From assembly GCA_003170035.1 (NCBI GenBank), contig PMZX01000242.1, forward strand, positions 1-7,032: a DNA stretch of 7,032 nt, read 5' to 3'. This DNA comes from Myxococcales bacterium (lineage in GTDB: Bacteria > Myxococcota_A > Polyangia > Fen-1088). Of this stretch, positions 1 through 5,296 are shown piece after piece. A model generated the notes under the pieces. It ran no database searches, was not told the DNA's origin, and saw only the letters and a program-made list of their open reading frames with translations. A program made the translations under genes and the position numbers. Numbering within the stretch: the stretch's first letter is position 1; each line of letters begins with the position of its first letter.

Positions 1-17
1 CCCGCAAGGGGACCCAT

Positions 18-90
18 GGGGCTGTAGCTCAGCTGGGAGAGCGCCTGAATGGCATTCAGGAGGCCGACGGTTCGATCCCGTTCAGCTCCA
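18..90 (+). tRNA. tRNA-Ala (anticodon GGC)
   Basis: A full cloverleaf can be folded by eye. The 7-bp acceptor stem pairs 18-24 with 83-89 and contains a G20-U87 pair, the third pair of the stem, which is the alanine identity element. The D stem is 27-30 with 39-42. The anticodon stem 44-48 pairs with 56-60 and presents GGC at 51-53. The T stem 66-70 pairs with 78-82 around loop TTCGATC. The discriminator base is A90 and the next bases are CGA, so the terminal CCA is not encoded. The gene probably serves as the integration target for the element that begins immediately downstream. Confidence 0.97.
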
Positions 91-95
91 CGAAA
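66..95. other. Putative attachment site (attL/attR core in tRNA 3' end)
   Basis: Tyrosine integrases of tRNA-targeting elements usually recombine within the T arm and 3' end of the tRNA and recreate the gene. Here the integrase stop codon (96-98 on the minus strand) lies 5 bases after the tRNA discriminator base, so the element boundary must be at or inside this segment. The exact core cannot be set because the matching copy at the far end of the element is not in the window. The site is inferred from context, not from a visible repeat. Confidence 0.55.
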
Positions 96-1235
96 TTACC
101 GGGTTTTTCGGCGCCGCGAGGCGGCGCTAATGTCGCTGCGGAACGATTGCGGAACGATATTCCTGCGGCTCTGCGCCCTCGGCGCCCCACTGAGCATCCT
201 CTCCACCACACGCCTCTGGCGCCCCGCCTCTACCGCTTCCTTGGTCGCGTAGCTCTCCAGCGTCGTCCTTGCTGACTCGTGCCCCATGGCACGGGCCACC
301 GCCTCCGACGACTGGCCCTCTACCATGGCCACGGAGGAGTGAAGCCCGCGCATGGAATGAGCACCCACCACCGGCACACCAACCTCCCGGCAGATCCTCC
401 CGACCGACTTGCGGACCCAATCCCGCCAGTGATTGCCGAAAAGACGCTCCGTGGGACCCTTCCCCGCGGCCAGGTTCTTCAAGAGCGGCCGCAACACCTT
501 CGGCACCTCCACTCCCCGATTCCCGGCCTCCGTCTTGGCGTTCTCTATCACCAGAATCTTGCCCTCATCATCTAGATCGCGCACCACCCGGTTGACCACC
601 TCGCTGGCCCTGAAGCCCATCAAGTAGGCGACCAACGCCGCCACCGCCCCAGGATCGCCCGCCCTACCCAGTTCGAGTGCCCTGTCGGTCCATCTTCTTG
701 CCTCATCCACCCGAAGCTGTAGCTTGCGGTGCCGCCGCTTCCCCTCGACCTTGATGTTAACCAGCGGGTTCTTCTTCAGCCACTTCTGGTCCGAAACGCA
801 CCAGTTCATGAAGGTCTTGGACTCGGCCAAAATGTTCTTCTGCGAGTCCACCGAGAACGGCTTGCCGTACTTCGTGATGCGCTTTTTCAGGTCATCGAAC
901 AAGGCTTCACACCTCGTCGACGTCAGCCCCAATAGCAACGCGTTCTCATCGGGGAAGAGCAGCCCCAAGCGGTAGGCTGTGTCAGCCACCGACCGAAGCT
1001 TGTTGTTCTTGTCTTCCCGCTGGTGCATCTCGTACTTCTCCATCGCCTCCTTGATGGTTATTCCCGTGATCCTTTCGAGATCACGCTTGGCGATGCGCTT
1101 TGCCGCGCGCGCCTCGCCTTCTGTCGCAAAGAAACTACTAACCCGCGCACCTCCTTTTTCAGCAATGACGATTCTCCATTTGTCTCGTTCCTGGTAGGGG
1201 CCGAGGACTCGGTCCCCTTCTCTTCGTCGCGCCAT
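96..1235 (-). CDS. Tyrosine-recombinase (phage-type) integrase
   Basis: This 379-residue protein would catalyse site-specific integration and excision of the element at the neighbouring tRNA-Ala gene. The catalytic set is complete: Arg209 in MGFRASEV, Lys234 in the NAKTEAGN hairpin, His293 and Arg296 in HSMR, His319 in MGHES, and nucleophile Tyr329 in TTLESYA. The first 55 or so residues are basic and fit an arm-binding domain. Residues about 60-165 fit the helical core-binding domain, and 170-345 is the catalytic domain. A basic tail of about 30 residues follows. The ATG at 1235 is preceded by GAAGGAG at good spacing, which supports this start even though it lies inside an upstream ORF. The gene reads towards the tRNA and ends 5 bases from it, so readthrough would be antisense to the tRNA. 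The length is normal for the family and no key residue is missing. Confidence 0.95.
   Translation of the reverse strand: MARRREGDRVLGPYQERDKWRIVIAEKGGARVSSFFATEGEARAAKRIAKRDLERITGITIKEAMEKYEMHQREDKNNKLRSVADTAYRLGLLFPDENALLLGLTSTRCEALFDDLKKRITKYGKPFSVDSQKNILAESKTFMNWCVSDQKWLKKNPLVNIKVEGKRRHRKLQLRVDEARRWTDRALELGRAGDPGAVAALVAYLMGFRASEVVNRVVRDLDDEGKILVIENAKTEAGNRGVEVPKVLRPLLKNLAAGKGPTERLFGNHWRDWVRKSVGRICREVGVPVVGAHSMRGLHSSVAMVEGQSSEAVARAMGHESARTTLESYATKEAVEAGRQRRVVERMLSGAPRAQSRRNIVPQSFRSDISAASRRRKTR
111..127. repeat. Perfect 7-bp stem hairpin near att site
   Basis: GCGCCGC and GCGGCGC flank a GAG loop, 20 bases beyond the tRNA 3' end and inside the last codons of the integrase. On the plus strand it could help end tRNA transcription. 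The only T-run (104-108) precedes rather than follows the stem, so it is not a canonical terminator in either direction. Confidence 0.5.
137..158. repeat. Tandem 11-bp direct repeat, candidate integrase arm sites
   Basis: TGCGGAACGAT occurs twice with no gap, at 137-147 and 148-158. It lies about 50 bp from the tRNA 3' end, within the coding sequence for the integrase C-terminal tail (residues about 359-366). Adjacent direct repeats of about 10 bp close to the attachment core are the usual form of arm-type sites bound by the integrase N-terminal domain. The repeat is seen directly; the function is inferred. Confidence 0.6.
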
Positions 1236-1465
1236 GATTCTTTCTCCTTCGTCGGACGCGGCGATTCGTCAGCAACCGAGATGATACCACGCTGGGCGAG
1301 CCTCTCGGCGACCTCATCGATCAAGAGCTCGAAGATGCGGTCAAGCCTGTCGGAGCTACGATGCTCCAGGCTGCTCGCATTTGGCTGTTTGACGATTTCG
1401 TGCCCCACAGCCTCCGATCTTACCGCAGCTCCGCTGGCGAATTTTCCGCAGATAGGGAGCGCCAA
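1058..1465 (-). CDS. Hypothetical protein overlapping the integrase start
   Basis: This ORF of up to 135 residues lies between the 248-residue gene (stop at 1487) and the integrase, on the same strand. Its last 178 bp overlap the integrase in another frame. The stretch from residue about 28 to 64 (SSDRLDRIFELLIDEVAERLAQRG) reads like a genuine amphipathic helix and lies mostly upstream of the integrase. The remainder may be only a shadow of the integrase frame. The start is doubtful: the first available codon is TTG at 1465 with no ribosome site, and a GTG at 1408 has GGAGG only two bases before it. No known domain is recognised. From its position it could be a recombination-directionality or accessory factor, but nothing in the sequence proves this. 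Confidence 0.4.
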   Translation of the reverse strand: MALPICGKFASGAAVRSEAVGHEIVKQPNASSLEHRSSDRLDRIFELLIDEVAERLAQRGIISVADESPRPTKEKESWRDEEKGTESSAPTRNETNGESSLLKKEVRGLVVSLRQKARRARQSASPSVISKGSRE

Positions 1466-1477
1466 TTATGCGGAAAA
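1442..1477. repeat. 9-bp inverted repeat upstream of integrase operon genes
   Basis: TTTTCCGCA (1442-1450) and TGCGGAAAA (1469-1477) are perfect inverted copies separated by 18 bp. They sit between the stop of the 248-residue gene and the likely start region of the small ORF. The core TGCGGAA is the same as in the tandem repeat at 137-158 at the other end of the integrase gene. It may be a binding site for the integrase or a small regulator, or an operator. TTCCGCA also occurs elsewhere in the window (5950 and 6225), so the shared core alone is weak evidence. Confidence 0.5.
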
Positions 1478-1486
1478 CGCGGCGCG

Positions 1487-2233
1487 CTACTTCTTGGCTG
1501 CTCGTTTCTTCTGCGGCGCCCAACCCCCGATAAGCGGCGGACGCCCACTCTTCCGGGCCCGCTCGACCCGGTCGTAGATATTTCGACAGCCAGTTGCGAC
1601 AACGACCCAATCCGGATGGTAGAGCGAGAACACCTCGGGCACCGTCCACCCGTGCCGGAACAAGTAGCAGTCGATGGTCGTCCTCAGGTAGTCGCTCGGT
1701 CGCCGGCCTGGGTTCTCAGCCAAGGCCGGTGTCGTGAAGCGCTCGGCGAGCTGCTTCTCGGCGTCGACCATCATGTGCGCGAGTTGTTGGAGACCTCGAA
1801 GCACCGTCCTGATCTCAAGGAACAGGAGGGGAAAGTCCTCCTTCGAAATCTTCGTCGCACCGGGCGCCTCTGGCGGCGATTCATCCATCGTCTTGTGCTT
1901 CCGATTCCGCTTGGCATCAACATACTTGGCGGCGGCACCGAACAGGCATGACCACGAAAGGCTGAGCTTTCTTCGACTCGCCACCAGCGCCTCAAGCAAC
2001 CGATGCCCGCTCTCTTCCTTCAGGGCCAGCTCACAGTGCAGGATCGCCCATGCCGCCCCACACAGTTTGCACTTCCTGTGTGCGGGCTCCCCGTGCTGGC
2101 TTATGTGCTTCTCAGCCAACTTCATTGGCGGCGTAGCTGGCGAGTTCATCTGTTCTCTCAGCCACGCAGTGACCATCCGCAGCGCCTGCTGGTGCGTGAG
2201 ATCGCGGTCGTCGAAGCGGGCGGTGCGTGGCAT
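1487..2233 (-). CDS. Hypothetical protein, 248 aa, with His/Cys cluster
   Basis: I do not recognise a family. Visible features are an N-terminal helix-rich part (1-40), a possible metal-binding cluster with His43, His47, His52, Cys55, Cys58 and Cys67 (core HRKCKLCG), a long helical middle (about 130-168), and a conserved-looking segment rich in Tyr and Trp (about 181-220, including YLFRHGWTVPEVFSLYHPDW). A very basic tail, KKRAAKK, ends the protein. There is no signal peptide or membrane span. It is upstream of the small ORF (21 bp gap) and the integrase on the same strand, so the three are probably transcribed together. The first ATG at 2233 has only a weak upstream ribosome site; ATGs at residues 20 and 29 are alternatives. 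The codon pattern and clean reading frame argue for a real gene of the mobile element. Confidence 0.7.
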   Translation of the reverse strand: MPRTARFDDRDLTHQQALRMVTAWLREQMNSPATPPMKLAEKHISQHGEPAHRKCKLCGAAWAILHCELALKEESGHRLLEALVASRRKLSLSWSCLFGAAAKYVDAKRNRKHKTMDESPPEAPGATKISKEDFPLLFLEIRTVLRGLQQLAHMMVDAEKQLAERFTTPALAENPGRRPSDYLRTTIDCYLFRHGWTVPEVFSLYHPDWVVVATGCRNIYDRVERARKSGRPPLIGGWAPQKKRAAKK

Positions 2234-2288
2234 GCCTACTCGCCACAGATGTGCGTGAAGTGCCCCATGGGAATCCTCGACAGGTCCA

Positions 2289-2302
2289 GCAGCACGTGCT
2301 GC
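2289..2302. promoter_or_regulatory. Perfect 14-bp palindrome, candidate operator
   Basis: GCAGCACGTGCTGC equals its own reverse complement across all 14 positions. It lies about 56 bp upstream of the ATG of the 248-residue gene and downstream of the TATAAT box, where a dimeric repressor could block transcription of the integrase-side genes. The binding protein is unknown; the HTH protein at 3954-4556 is one candidate. Confidence 0.55.
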
Positions 2303-2364
2303 CCGGTCAAGACAGGTTGAGTGACCGAGGTGACAACATGAGGGCGCCGAGGCATCGGGGCGGA

Positions 2365-2370
2365 ATTATA
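2365..2370 (-). promoter_or_regulatory. Minus-strand -10 box (TATAAT)
   Basis: The minus strand reads TATAAT, a perfect consensus -10 hexamer and striking in this GC-rich stretch. No good -35 is seen 16-18 bp upstream. Transcription would begin near 2358 and give a leader of about 125 nt to the 248-residue gene. Confidence 0.45.
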
Positions 2371-2385
2371 TGTCGAGACGACCTC

Positions 2386-2451
2386 GGACGCCCTCGCGTC
2401 CAGCTAAATCCGGGCGTGTCAGCCGCGGCCCCGGTGGCCGACCACGCCCGG
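2386..2451 (-). terminator. Terminator-like pair of hairpins after the 415-aa gene
   Basis: A 9-bp perfect stem joins 2410-2418 (CCGGGCGTG) with 2443-2451 (CACGCCCGG). Inside its loop a second stem pairs CGGCC with GGCCG. A further hairpin, GGACGC with GCGTCC around four bases, occupies 2386-2401. The main hairpin starts 16 bases after the stop codon of the minus-strand gene. It is followed on that strand only by ATTTAG, not a strong T-run, so termination efficiency is uncertain. Confidence 0.45.
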
Positions 2452-2467
2452 AACTTGTGGCTGTCAT

Positions 2468-3715
2468 CTACTTCTGCGCTTGGCCGGAACCTGTCCCCGG
2501 CTCCTTGTTGGTCTTTGTCGTTGCATCCTTGCTGGCCGACGGCACGAGCTTGAAGGTCTCGGCCAGCTTGACGAAGGCCTGCTTCTCCGCCGGGTTGAAA
2601 GCGACATCCCCGTTCACAAGTTCGTCGTACTGCTGCCGGGAGAGCGCGCCGACGAACAGATGGAAGATCTTGGTCGGCTTGGCCAGGGTGGTCGGCGGCT
2701 CCAAGGGCTGGCCCTCCTTGATGCGCTCGATCGCCCAAGGCAAGAGTTCCTTCTTGATATGCTCGATCGCCAGGTAGGCAGTCTCCTCCGATGGTCTGCC
2801 ATTCTGTGCGGGCGCCTCGGGTCCGGCAGCGCCGGGCTTGCCGCCCGCACGCGCGGCCTGCAGATCCTGGAAGAGCATGGCGAGATTCGCCATCTGCGAC
2901 GGATTGAGCACGCCCTGGATGCTCGCGAGTTGCTCCTCGGTCAGGGTTTCGAGGATGCCTGCCATCACCTCCTCTCGCGGTGTCGTCGCGGCCGGCACGG
3001 TGCCCTGGCCGAGAACGCGGTTCATCAGGGCTGGGATCAACGGAGCCAAACGCTCCATGGCCAGCTTCGTCAGCATCTGGCTCCGATCGAGTTGCGCGAC
3101 CTCCTTGTGGAGTTCGATTTCGAGCTCCTTCTTCTTGCTCTCCGCAAAGACCTCGCGCTCAAAGCGTTTCTCGGCTAGCTCGCCCAGCATTTCGTAGGAT
3201 CTGTCCTGCGTGGCTTGCGTCCTCGCCTGCTGCTTGTCGTACTCCGCAAACCGACGGTTCACAACATCCAGGAAGGTCCTGTAGGCGTCCCCGACGAGTT
3301 GGTAGGCCGTGTTGGTGTTCCGCATGCACATTGCAACCAGGCCGTCCCTGGTGGCGGGCTCGGAGTCCAAGAAGGAACCCTCACCAACCGCCAACGTGGT
3401 CGCCGCATATTGGAGCGCGACGCTGCCGAGAGGCGCGCCATTGACGGTCTCGGCGCTGAGGGTAAATCGTTGCGTACCCCAGCCGAGTTCCTTGGCCTCC
3501 TCCGCCGCGGTGCTGTCGGTCTCTTCAACCAGTTCCCGAAACACCTGCTGGTCCGGAATACTCTCCAGTTCCCACGTGCGTAGCAGCCGCTGTCCCGCGC
3601 CAATCGGCACGTGATACAGCCTAAGCCGCAAACCACCGGCTGGCGTGCTGGGTCCAAGCACCACACCTGTCATCCAACGGTCGATTCTCTGCGTACAGTT
3701 GCCCTGACCTATCAT
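2468..3715 (-). CDS. Hypothetical coiled-coil protein, 415 aa
   Basis: I do not recognise this protein. The ATG at 3715 is chosen because AAGGAG lies 7 bases upstream (context ACAAGGAGAGAATC, close to that of the integrase). An open frame to 4060 has no comparable start. Residues about 1-150 look like a mixed alpha/beta domain (with GVVLGPSTPAGGLRLRLYHV near residues 17-36). Residues about 155-222 are rich in Glu, Lys, Arg and Gln and predict a long coiled coil. Residues 250-285 are helical. A Gly/Ala/Pro linker spans about 288-310, a second helical domain covers 311-395, and a Lys/Thr/Gly tail ends the protein. No signal peptide, membrane segment or catalytic motif is visible, so it is probably a cytoplasmic multimer or structural protein. 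It is transcribed divergently from the HTH gene, its likely regulator or partner. Confidence 0.75.
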   Translation of the reverse strand: MIGQGNCTQRIDRWMTGVVLGPSTPAGGLRLRLYHVPIGAGQRLLRTWELESIPDQQVFRELVEETDSTAAEEAKELGWGTQRFTLSAETVNGAPLGSVALQYAATTLAVGEGSFLDSEPATRDGLVAMCMRNTNTAYQLVGDAYRTFLDVVNRRFAEYDKQQARTQATQDRSYEMLGELAEKRFEREVFAESKKKELEIELHKEVAQLDRSQMLTKLAMERLAPLIPALMNRVLGQGTVPAATTPREEVMAGILETLTEEQLASIQGVLNPSQMANLAMLFQDLQAARAGGKPGAAGPEAPAQNGRPSEETAYLAIEHIKKELLPWAIERIKEGQPLEPPTTLAKPTKIFHLFVGALSRQQYDELVNGDVAFNPAEKQAFVKLAETFKLVPSASKDATTKTNKEPGTGSGQAQK

Positions 3716-3953
3716 GATTCTCTCCTTGTCTAGAGTTCTTCGGCCCAAGGAATCTTGGGCACGCCTACAAGGCACGAGTGGACACGCACGGGCGCCAGAC
3801 CTGTCCACTTCGCGTCCCGATCCAGTGGATCCTCCAGGGGAGAGGCCATCCAGCGGCCACCGGAACCGGTGGTCCGCAGGACACACGGCCTTGAACATCA
3901 CGGGGTTGCGGCCCCCACCGCAGCCCCGGGGCAACCCGAACCGGAGAAATCCC
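3716..3953. promoter_or_regulatory. Divergent intergenic region packed with dyads
   Basis: The 238-bp spacer separates the two divergent genes and contains five inverted repeats. These are GCCCAAG/CTTGGGC at 3743-3760, AGTGGACA/TGTCCACT at 3777-3809, GATCC/GGATC at 3819-3831, CCACCGG/CCGGTGG at 3857-3872, and GGGTTGC/GCAACCC at 3903-3937. The last would form a hairpin just before the ribosome site of the HTH gene. It also holds one copy of an element repeated near 5785. No clear -10/-35 pair was found. The density of dyads fits a bidirectional control region or a protein-binding centre such as a partition or origin site. Confidence 0.5.
3825..3851 (-). repeat. Diverged repeat element, copy 1
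   Basis: The 11-mer GTGGATCCTCC at 3825-3835 recurs at 5785-5795. The following 16 bases match at 11 positions, ending in CCATCC in both copies. Read on the minus strand, the 11-mer is about 110 nt upstream of the start of the 415-residue gene. Confidence 0.5.
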
Positions 3954-4556
3954 ATGGCAAGCACTCCAACACTGCTGACCCGACGACAAGTGGCTGCGCT
4001 CCTCGGCGTGTCCGAGACAGAGGTCAAGGCGCGAGACAACGAGGCCTTCCACCCGACCAAGGGCGCGGACGGAAGCTGGCGCTACCCGCCCGAGGAAGTC
4101 GCCGCCGTACTGCGCGGCCTCGTAGTAGGCGATTCCGGCGCCGAGCCCACTGGCGCTGTCTGCGCAGCCGCATTCGAGCTCTTTCAGGCCGAGAAGAAAC
4201 TCCCCGAGGTCGTCATCGCGCTGAAACAGCCCCCTGCCCTGGTGCGCAGCCTGCGTTCCGAGTACGACGTCATGGCCGCCAGCCTGACCATCACGCCCGT
4301 GTCGGTCGCGCACATGGCGCAGGCGCTCCGCACGCCGATCCGCGACGAGGCCCAGCTGGTCTCGCTGGTCGCGGATCTCGGCGAGCGTTTCAGCCGAGAA
4401 TACCAGCGCGGCTACGACGCCGGCTTTGCCGATGCCAACGACCTGGGAGAGATCGTCGACCCCATCACCGGCAAGCCGAGACCGCTCAAACCGGGCGACG
4501 TGGCCGCCGGCTCAAAGGCCGTGGAGGAGCGATGGGGGCGAAATGGTGGGGAATAG
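3954..4556 (+). CDS. Helix-turn-helix DNA-binding protein, 200 aa
   Basis: Residues about 6-54 (LLTRRQVAALLGVSETEVKA, then a basic and aromatic wing ending in GSWRYPPEEVAAVLRG) match the MerR/excisionase-type winged HTH pattern: an LTRRQVA start, the turn LLGVSE, and a W-R-Y-P-P-E-E-V wing. Residues about 62-95 (AFELFQAEKKLPEVVIALKQ, then PPALVRSLRSEY) look like a second helix-turn-helix of the kind found in mobile-element regulators. The rest is helical, with a Tyr/Gly-rich segment (REYQRGYDAGFADAN) near residues 146-160. GGAG 8 bases before the ATG supports this start; the longer open frame from 3714 lacks one. Divergent from the 415-residue gene, it probably acts as transcriptional regulator of itself and its neighbour. 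A recombination directionality factor or a terminase-small-subunit-like role is also possible. Confidence 0.78.
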   Translation: MASTPTLLTRRQVAALLGVSETEVKARDNEAFHPTKGADGSWRYPPEEVAAVLRGLVVGDSGAEPTGAVCAAAFELFQAEKKLPEVVIALKQPPALVRSLRSEYDVMAASLTITPVSVAHMAQALRTPIRDEAQLVSLVADLGERFSREYQRGYDAGFADANDLGEIVDPITGKPRPLKPGDVAAGSKAVEERWGRNGGE

Positions 4557-4613
4557 GCACATCACCGCAGCTCTCATGCCTTGAACTTTTCGGTGCGGTG
4601 CCAGGCAAGGTAG

Positions 4614-4989
4614 CTCCAGCCGCTTGGCGCCGCTCAGGATGAGCAGATTCGCCGGCCAGGGAAGTTCTCTCACCATTGTTGAGAGATCCGGCGCGCCCCG
4701 GTACGCATCGAAGAACTGCGGCATCCGCCAAAGGTTCTGCGGCGAGAAGCCCCGCCTGCGGCTCCACGGCGTTGACCAGGGCCGCAGAAACGTCACCAGC
4801 CTTGTGACGAATCTGGCGGCGCGCATCAGATTCGTCACTTCCGATGTGGCGAATCTCCGGCCGCCGAGTCGCGTAGGCCAAGAAGAACGAGCGGAAGTAG
4901 CGCAGATTCGTGGTCGAGAAGCCGCGTCCAAATCGCGTCCCGAGGCGTCGCGCAAGCTCGTCGATCGCCTGCTTGCGGTAACCATCATG
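4614..4989 (-). pseudogene. Two frame-shifted DUF1016 (YhcG-like) nuclease remnants
   Basis: DUF1016/YhcG proteins have an N-terminal helical domain and a C-terminal PD-(D/E)XK nuclease. Two pieces of N-terminal domain are visible here. Fragment 1 (from 4989 to about 4762) contains ELARRLGTRFGRGFSTTN, then LRYFRSFFLAY and a tandem IRHIGSDES / IRHKAGDVS segment. Fragment 2 (about 4757 to 4614, a different frame) contains RGFSPQNLWRMPQFFDAY and then LSTMVRELPWPANLLILSGAKR, which fits the family's conserved LPW segment. Because the RGFS-NL motif occurs twice, the fragments come from two gene copies rather than one frameshifted gene. The family's next block (EFYL-type) and the whole nuclease domain are missing. 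The family assignment is from remembered consensus. The nuclease family is common on mobile elements and near restriction systems. Confidence 0.65.
4791..4856. repeat. Alternating inverted repeats, motif AGATTCGTCAC
   Basis: GTGACGAATCTG (4804-4815) and CAGATTCGTCAC (4827-4838) form a perfect 12-bp inverted repeat with an 11-base loop. GTGGCGAATCT at 4846-4856 is a third unit with one change, and CGTCAC at 4791-4796 is a partial one. Looser copies lie at 4645-4653 and 4904-4911. Within the pseudogene frame these bases encode the tandem IRHxxxDxS peptide repeat, so the DNA symmetry may stem from protein repeats. Confidence 0.6.
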
Positions 4990-5225
4990 AGGGTCACACT
5001 TTTGTAGGTGTCTCGCGGCCGAAGTGCCACTAGCCGAGCCATGCTGCTGGCGCGAGCGAGGCTGTCATCGAGATCGCTGACCTCGAGGCCGGTGGTCCTC
5101 ATGCCTAGATCGCGCTGCGACCCTTCGACCTGAGTGCCATCGCCAGGATAGTCGCAGAACAGGATCGCGCGCGGGGAGCGCAGATAGCTCGATCCCTCGT
5201 CTATGGCTCTTGACCGGAGAATCGC

Positions 5226-5243
5226 GGGTGGCCGTGGCCACCC
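5226..5243. repeat. 18-bp dyad downstream of the Cys-rich gene
   Basis: GGGTGGCC and GGCCACCC are perfect inverted arms around GT. The dyad lies 54 bases beyond the stop of the minus-strand Cys-rich gene. It could form a 6-bp hairpin that ends that transcript, but there is no T-run. A protein site is equally possible. Confidence 0.4.
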
Positions 5244-5296
5244 CGAGCTGACTGTGATGCGCGCGTTGCGGTCCGGCGGCGTGGCACCAGGTGCCG

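Larger units (their letters stand above)
2234..2467. promoter_or_regulatory. Gene-free spacer with terminator-like hairpins and leader region
   Basis: No gene is supported in these 234 bases. In minus-strand order the stretch holds two hairpins just after the 415-residue gene, then a TATAAT box, then CGGTCA (2304-2309) inverted as TGACCG (2322-2327), then a 14-bp palindrome, then the start of the 248-residue gene. This order (terminator, promoter, operator, gene) suggests that the mobility genes begin a separate transcript here. Confidence 0.5.
4557..5296. other. Gene-poor stretch with decayed DUF1016 fragments
   Basis: No intact gene is supported across these 740 bases. The first part (about 4614-4989, minus strand) contains recognisable nuclease-family fragments in two frames. 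In 4990-5296 I see no family resemblance in any frame. A minus-strand open frame runs across the whole region, but it changes from unrecognisable sequence to out-of-frame remnant and back, so it is best read as chance openness in GC-rich DNA. Confidence 0.6.

Noticed and set aside
1..17. CCC-GCAA-GGG mini-hairpin before the tRNA
   Set aside because: It is only 3-4 bp and cut by the window edge, so no function can be assigned.
1023..1951. Plus-strand open frames antisense to the integrase and 248-aa gene
   Set aside because: They are opposite well-supported genes, have Ser/Arg/Pro-rich shadow composition and no ribosome sites.
3714..3953. N-terminal extension of the HTH gene to 3714
   Set aside because: The extension has no ribosome site and no protein-like pattern; the ATG at 3954 is preceded by GGAG and starts directly before the HTH.
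3716..4060. N-terminal extension of the minus-strand 415-aa gene to 4060
   Set aside because: The extension has low-complexity Arg/Gly/Ser-rich sequence, runs into the HTH gene on the other strand, and has no ribosome site, whereas the ATG at 3715 has a strong one.
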